Below are positions 7,467 to 9,946 of a DNA stretch of 9,946 bases, piece after piece (positions within the stretch are counted from its first letter, which is position 1; every line of letters starts with the position of its first letter). Position numbers and translations under genes: made by a program. The notes under the pieces are model-generated. The model did not search any database. It worked only from the letters and a program-made list of their open reading frames with translations, and had not been told where the DNA came from. This DNA is from Candidatus Alloscillospira gallinarum (GTDB lineage Bacteria; Bacillota; Clostridia; Oscillospirales; Oscillospiraceae): positions 1 through 9,946 of the forward strand of contig CAJFTV010000017.1 in NCBI GenBank assembly GCA_904420055.1. Reading direction: 5' to 3'.

Positions 7467-7494
7467 TTGACAATGCATTTTTGCGTGTTATAAT
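7467..7494 (+). promoter_or_regulatory. Consensus extended -10 promoter of the tyrS leader
   Basis: TTGACA (7467-7472) and TATAAT (7489-7494) both match the consensus perfectly, with a 16-nt spacer and a TGn extended -10 element (7486-7488). The predicted start is about 7501, at the start of the T-box leader. Such a strong promoter fits a gene controlled mainly by premature termination downstream. Confidence 0.92.
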
Positions 7495-7500
7495 ACACAA

Positions 7501-7790
7501 CATGGAAGCGGATAACGCATTGACGGGCACAAGTAGCGCCATTTAAGTCTGTCAGAGAGCTCCCGGTTTGGTGAAAGGGAGGGAGACAAATGGTTGCGAA
7601 TACAGCCCTGAGCGGTTCACCGAAAGGCGTCTGCCTGGTAGGCTGAGACGGGTCCTCCCGTTACAGGGGACGAGCATGTTTTTTAGTGCTCTCTGAGGCC
7701 GCGCGCCGCAAGGCGGCGGTAAATCAGGGGTGGTACAGCGTAAATTGCGCCCTCTGTCATTTATTTGACAGAGGGCTTTATTTTTTATTA
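7501..7790 (+). promoter_or_regulatory. Tyrosine-specific T-box riboswitch
   Basis: A T-box leader senses uncharged tRNA and prevents termination when the amino acid is scarce. Stem I is visible: GGGC (7525-7528) pairs with GCCC (7605-7608), and the specifier loop carries AGUA (7532-7535) opposite GAAUACA, presenting the codon UAC (7601-7603), which is Tyr. The distal part shows AGAGAGC and GGTGAAA with helices 7547-7550/7584-7587 and 7560-7564/7577-7581. The T-box sequence proper lies at 7722-7740, with the bulge UGGU (7731-7734) complementary to ACCA of a tRNA with discriminator A, as expected for tRNA-Tyr. The antiterminator can form from 7726-7728/7751-7753 and 7738-7740/7748-7750, competing with the terminator at 7749-7786. 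Specifier and downstream gene agree. Confidence 0.95.
7749..7786 (+). terminator. T-box attenuator terminator
   Basis: An 11-bp perfect stem (7749-7759 with 7766-7776) with a 6-nt loop, followed by TTTATTTTTT. Its 5' strand overlaps the 3' strand of the antiterminator, giving mutually exclusive folds: charged tRNA leaves the terminator, uncharged tRNA-Tyr blocks it. Confidence 0.93.
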
Positions 7791-7805
7791 AAAGGAGTAA
7801 GTTAG

Positions 7806-9029
7806 ATGACACTTTATGAAGAGCTGAAAGCAAGGGGCCTCATAGCGCAGGTGACGGACGAAGAGGAGATAAGTGAGCTTATAAACAACGGAAAAGCCAC
7901 ATTTTATATAGGCTTTGACCCCACCGCCGACTCGCTGCATGTGGGCCACTTCATGGCTCTCTGTCTTATGAAGAGAATGCAGATGGCGGGAAACCGGCCA
8001 ATCGCCTTAATCGGCGGCGGTACCGGAATGATAGGCGACCCCTCCGGCAGAACGGACATGCGCCAGATGATGACGCCGGAGACAATCCAGCACAACTGCG
8101 ACTGCTTTAAAAAGCAGATGAGCAAGTTTATCGACTTTTCTGAGGGAAAGGCCCTAATGGTGAACAATGCCGACTGGCTTTTAAAGCTCAATTATATAGA
8201 GCTTCTGCGCGAGGTGGGCGCGTGCTTTTCAGTGAACAACATGCTGAGGGCTGAGTGCTACAAAAACAGAATGGAAAAAGGGCTCTCCTTTTTGGAGTTT
8301 AACTACATGATAATGCAGAGCTATGACTTCTATGCCCTGTACCAGAAGTACGGCTGTCAGATGCAGTTCGGCGGCGACGACCAGTGGAGCAATATGCTTG
8401 GCGGCACGGAGCTCATACGTAAAAAGCTGGGCAAGGACGCATATGCCATGACTATAACCCTGCTGTTAAATTCAGAGGGCAACAAGATGGGCAAAACCGC
8501 AAAGGGAGCCGTGTGGCTTGACCCCAACAAGACAAGCCCATATGAGTTTTACCAGTACTGGCGCAATGTTGGCGATGCCGACGTGATAAAATGCCTCAAG
8601 ATGCTCACCTTCCTGCCCTTGGAGGAGATTGAGACGATGGAGAGCTGGGAGGGAAGCCAGCTCAACCGGGCGAAGGAAATCCTCGCTTATGAGCTCACGG
8701 CCCTGGTGCACAGCCGTGAGGAGGCTGAAAAGGCCCAGGAGACGGCGAGGGCGCTGTTTTCCTCCGGCGGAGCCGCCGAGATGCCGACCTGCACACTTAC
8801 GGAGGCCGACCTTGAGGACGGCAGGATTGACATTCTCTCAATCCTTGTAAAGAGCGGACTGTGCACCTCCAGAGGAGACGCCCGCCGAAATGTACAGCAG
8901 GGCGGAGTTGAGGCAGACGGAGAAAAGGTGACAGATATTGCCCTCAGCTTTGACGGGGAAAAGCTCACCGGCGACGGAATTGTTGTAAAGCGCGGCAAAA
9001 AGAATTTCAGGCGGATTGTCATGGAGTAA
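7806..9029 (+). CDS. tyrS: Tyrosyl-tRNA synthetase
   Basis: A class I synthetase that activates tyrosine and loads it on tRNA-Tyr; 407 residues, normal length. The catalytic domain has FYIGFDPTADSLHVGH with the HIGH-type motif HVGH (45-48), tyrosine-pocket residues around QSYDF (171-175), GGDDQWSN (189-196), and the KMSKS-type motif KMGKT (227-231). A C-terminal S4 RNA-binding domain spans about 340-407 (ILVKSGLCTSRGDARRNVQQGGV). The KMGKT and GDDQW variants suggest the TyrZ-like branch rather than the KFGKT branch, but this is a judgement by eye. AAGGAG (7792-7797) is 8 nt before the ATG, right after the T-box terminator, so expression is set by the leader. Confidence 0.97.
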   Translation: MTLYEELKARGLIAQVTDEEEISELINNGKATFYIGFDPTADSLHVGHFMALCLMKRMQMAGNRPIALIGGGTGMIGDPSGRTDMRQMMTPETIQHNCDCFKKQMSKFIDFSEGKALMVNNADWLLKLNYIELLREVGACFSVNNMLRAECYKNRMEKGLSFLEFNYMIMQSYDFYALYQKYGCQMQFGGDDQWSNMLGGTELIRKKLGKDAYAMTITLLLNSEGNKMGKTAKGAVWLDPNKTSPYEFYQYWRNVGDADVIKCLKMLTFLPLEEIETMESWEGSQLNRAKEILAYELTALVHSREEAEKAQETARALFSSGGAAEMPTCTLTEADLEDGRIDILSILVKSGLCTSRGDARRNVQQGGVEADGEKVTDIALSFDGEKLTGDGIVVKRGKKNFRRIVME

Positions 9030-9053
9030 GGGCAAAAACCATACAATTATGCA

Positions 9054-9085
9054 TAAGAGCAGACGGAGAAACCCGTCTGCTCTTA
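9054..9085. terminator. Shared hairpin between convergent tyrS and DUF3786 gene
   Basis: A perfect 13-bp stem (9054-9066 with 9073-9085) with a 6-nt loop, 24 nt after the tyrS stop. On the plus strand it is followed by a moderately T-rich run (CTTCTTT). On the minus strand the stop codon of the convergent gene (9083-9085) lies inside the stem and no close T-tract follows, so termination in that direction would be weak. Confidence 0.75.
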
Positions 9086-9721
9086 CTTCTTTATCATGTT
9101 CATTTCGTCTCGCAGCCTGTTTAACATATGGGTCATGGCAAACATAAGCGTCTCATAGTGCATGTAGTCGAGAATATTTTTGTCCACCAGTATTTGCAGG
9201 CTTGGTGGGAATTCGTCATCGGCGTCCCAAAAACGAAGCAGTACCTGTAAAAATGGAAACATGTCCATCTCATATGCTGTATCTCCTCCGTCTGCTTGCC
9301 TGCCACCAAGACTTTCACAGGCAATTTTTAAAAGCTCTGTTTTGCCGGAAAAGTATTCGCCGGAGCCAGCGAAGAAATCTCCGCTCTTAGTCAGAAAGCC
9401 GGATTTGACAGCTGACAGACTGGAGATATTCACCCATTCATGTGAGGGGAGGCGCCCGTCTTTGGAGTAGCACAGTACATCGTATATAGTCATGGCCTCA
9501 TTATAATCCGCGTTGTCCTGACTATTAGAATGGGTAAAGCGGAGTACTTTTCCTGTATGCCGGTCAATACCGTATGTAAGACCGAAAAAGCATATGTAGA
9601 TGTACGCGCTGTCGTGTTCAAGACTGAATTTATCAATTATTTTATCCTGGTCATATTGCAGAAAAACGTCTGCCATGCTGTCTTTCATTTTTTCATAGTT
9701 TGACTTTGGGGTTCCTGACAT
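9083..9721 (-). CDS. DUF3786-type protein of unknown function
   Basis: A 212-residue soluble protein without signal peptide or membrane segments. The C-terminal half matches what I know of the DUF3786 family: a KSGFLTKSGDFFAG stretch (106-119), CESLGGRQADGGDTAYEMDMFPFLQV (135-160), the acidic FWDADDEFPPSLQILVDKNI (164-183), and MHYETL (187-192). The family occurs in anaerobes, including acetogens, sometimes near corrinoid or metal proteins, but no function is established. I chose the ATG at 9721 because AAGGAGG (9731-9737) lies 9 nt upstream; a longer frame starting at 9781 would run through the promoter. It stands alone, convergent with tyrS, with its own promoter. Confidence 0.78.
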   Translation of the reverse strand: MSGTPKSNYEKMKDSMADVFLQYDQDKIIDKFSLEHDSAYIYICFFGLTYGIDRHTGKVLRFTHSNSQDNADYNEAMTIYDVLCYSKDGRLPSHEWVNISSLSAVKSGFLTKSGDFFAGSGEYFSGKTELLKIACESLGGRQADGGDTAYEMDMFPFLQVLLRFWDADDEFPPSLQILVDKNILDYMHYETLMFAMTHMLNRLRDEMNMIKK

Positions 9722-9758
9722 TGTTTTAGGCCTCCTTCTTATAATGCTCTGTCCATAT

Positions 9759-9786
9759 AATATAACCGGCATGACAGGCATGTCAA
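9759..9786 (-). promoter_or_regulatory. Promoter of the DUF3786 gene with repeat elements
   Basis: On the minus strand TTGACA (9781-9786) and TATATT (9759-9764) have a 16-nt spacer; transcription would start near 9752, leaving a leader of about 30 nt with a strong ribosome binding site. The spacer and -35 are covered by GGCATGACA (9768-9776) and GGCATGTCA (9777-9785), a tandem repeat with one mismatch that also forms the inverted repeat TGACA-N4-TGTCA. This is operator-like, but no regulator can be named. Confidence 0.65.
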
Positions 9787-9801
9787 ACTTTTCATGGTAT
9801 T

Positions 9802-9835
9802 GTAAAGCGCCGCGGCTTTAGCCGCGGCGCTTTAC
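9802..9835. repeat. Perfect 15-bp GC-rich inverted repeat
   Basis: Bases 9802-9816 pair without mismatch with 9821-9835 around a TTTA loop. The GC-rich core is flanked by AAA on one side and TTT on the other, as in a bidirectional terminator. It sits upstream of the DUF3786 promoter and could end a minus-strand transcript entering from beyond the right edge. A dispersed palindromic repeat is an alternative that one copy cannot settle. Confidence 0.7.
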
Positions 9836-9946
9836 CTTAAGACAATGTTTCGGCATTATAGTTTGCCGGTAAGTTGCCTGTTTTATTATAGCGTATGGGA
9901 ATTACAGAACCCTTAAAGGTTACTGCATGTTGCTCTCATAAGCCTG
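9836..9946. other. Right-edge stretch without a callable gene
   Basis: Nothing firm is seen. A plus-strand ATG at 9895 opens a frame that runs off the window after 17 codons, but it has no ribosome binding site. A weak promoter-like pair (TTGCCG 9863-9868, TATTAT 9884-9889) has a short 15-nt spacer. Confidence 0.4.

Noticed and set aside
9895..9946. Start of a plus-strand gene running off the right edge
   Set aside because: There are only 17 codons, no ribosome binding site and no recognisable sequence.
1..9946. CRISPR arrays, tRNA or rRNA genes, insertion sequences, prophage genes
   Set aside because: No spaced repeats, cloverleaf, rRNA-like sequence, transposase or terminal repeats were seen on either strand.

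Overview
The window reads as a chromosomal segment of an anaerobic, Clostridia-type Firmicute (Bacillota). The evidence is the conserved gene order dxs-tlyA-nadK-argR-recN, a tyrosine T-box riboswitch ahead of tyrS, AGGAGG-type ribosome binding sites, several GTG/TTG starts, and frequent ATA codons in otherwise GC-rich genes. The species cannot be named from the sequence alone.

Layout. Bases 1-158 hold no recognisable gene. A near-consensus promoter (159-187) fires into about 640 nt of non-coding, strongly structured sequence (194-835). I identify this as an OLE RNA (ornate, large, extremophilic RNA). It is followed by an intrinsic terminator (959-981) and then by a small membrane protein that matches the OLE-associated protein OapA. 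Next comes a tightly packed operon in which each gene overlaps the next by 1-4 nt: oapA, dxs (isoprenoid precursor synthesis), tlyA (rRNA 2'-O-methyltransferase), nadK (NAD kinase) and argR (arginine repressor). recN (DNA repair ATPase) follows after an 81-nt gap. Gene order and orientation match the classical OLE RNA neighbourhood, which is independent support for calling the RNA and OapA.

Between recN and tyrS lies a start-less open frame encoding a C-terminal CxxC...CxxC zinc ribbon, probably a gene remnant. A consensus extended -10 promoter (7467-7494) then drives a complete T-box leader with a UAC (Tyr) specifier, a UGGU acceptor-binding bulge and a strong terminator hairpin, ahead of tyrS. 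A convergent minus-strand gene (DUF3786-type protein, unknown function) shares a 13-bp hairpin with the tyrS 3' end and has its own promoter with repeat elements. The right edge carries a perfect 15-bp GC-rich inverted repeat and about 110 nt with nothing callable.

The most interesting element is the OLE RNA/OapA pair. It is a known but poorly understood ribonucleoprotein system, reported to sit at the membrane and to affect stress and Mg2+ responses. Here it has its own promoter starting exactly at the RNA's closing helix and a terminator separating it from oapA.
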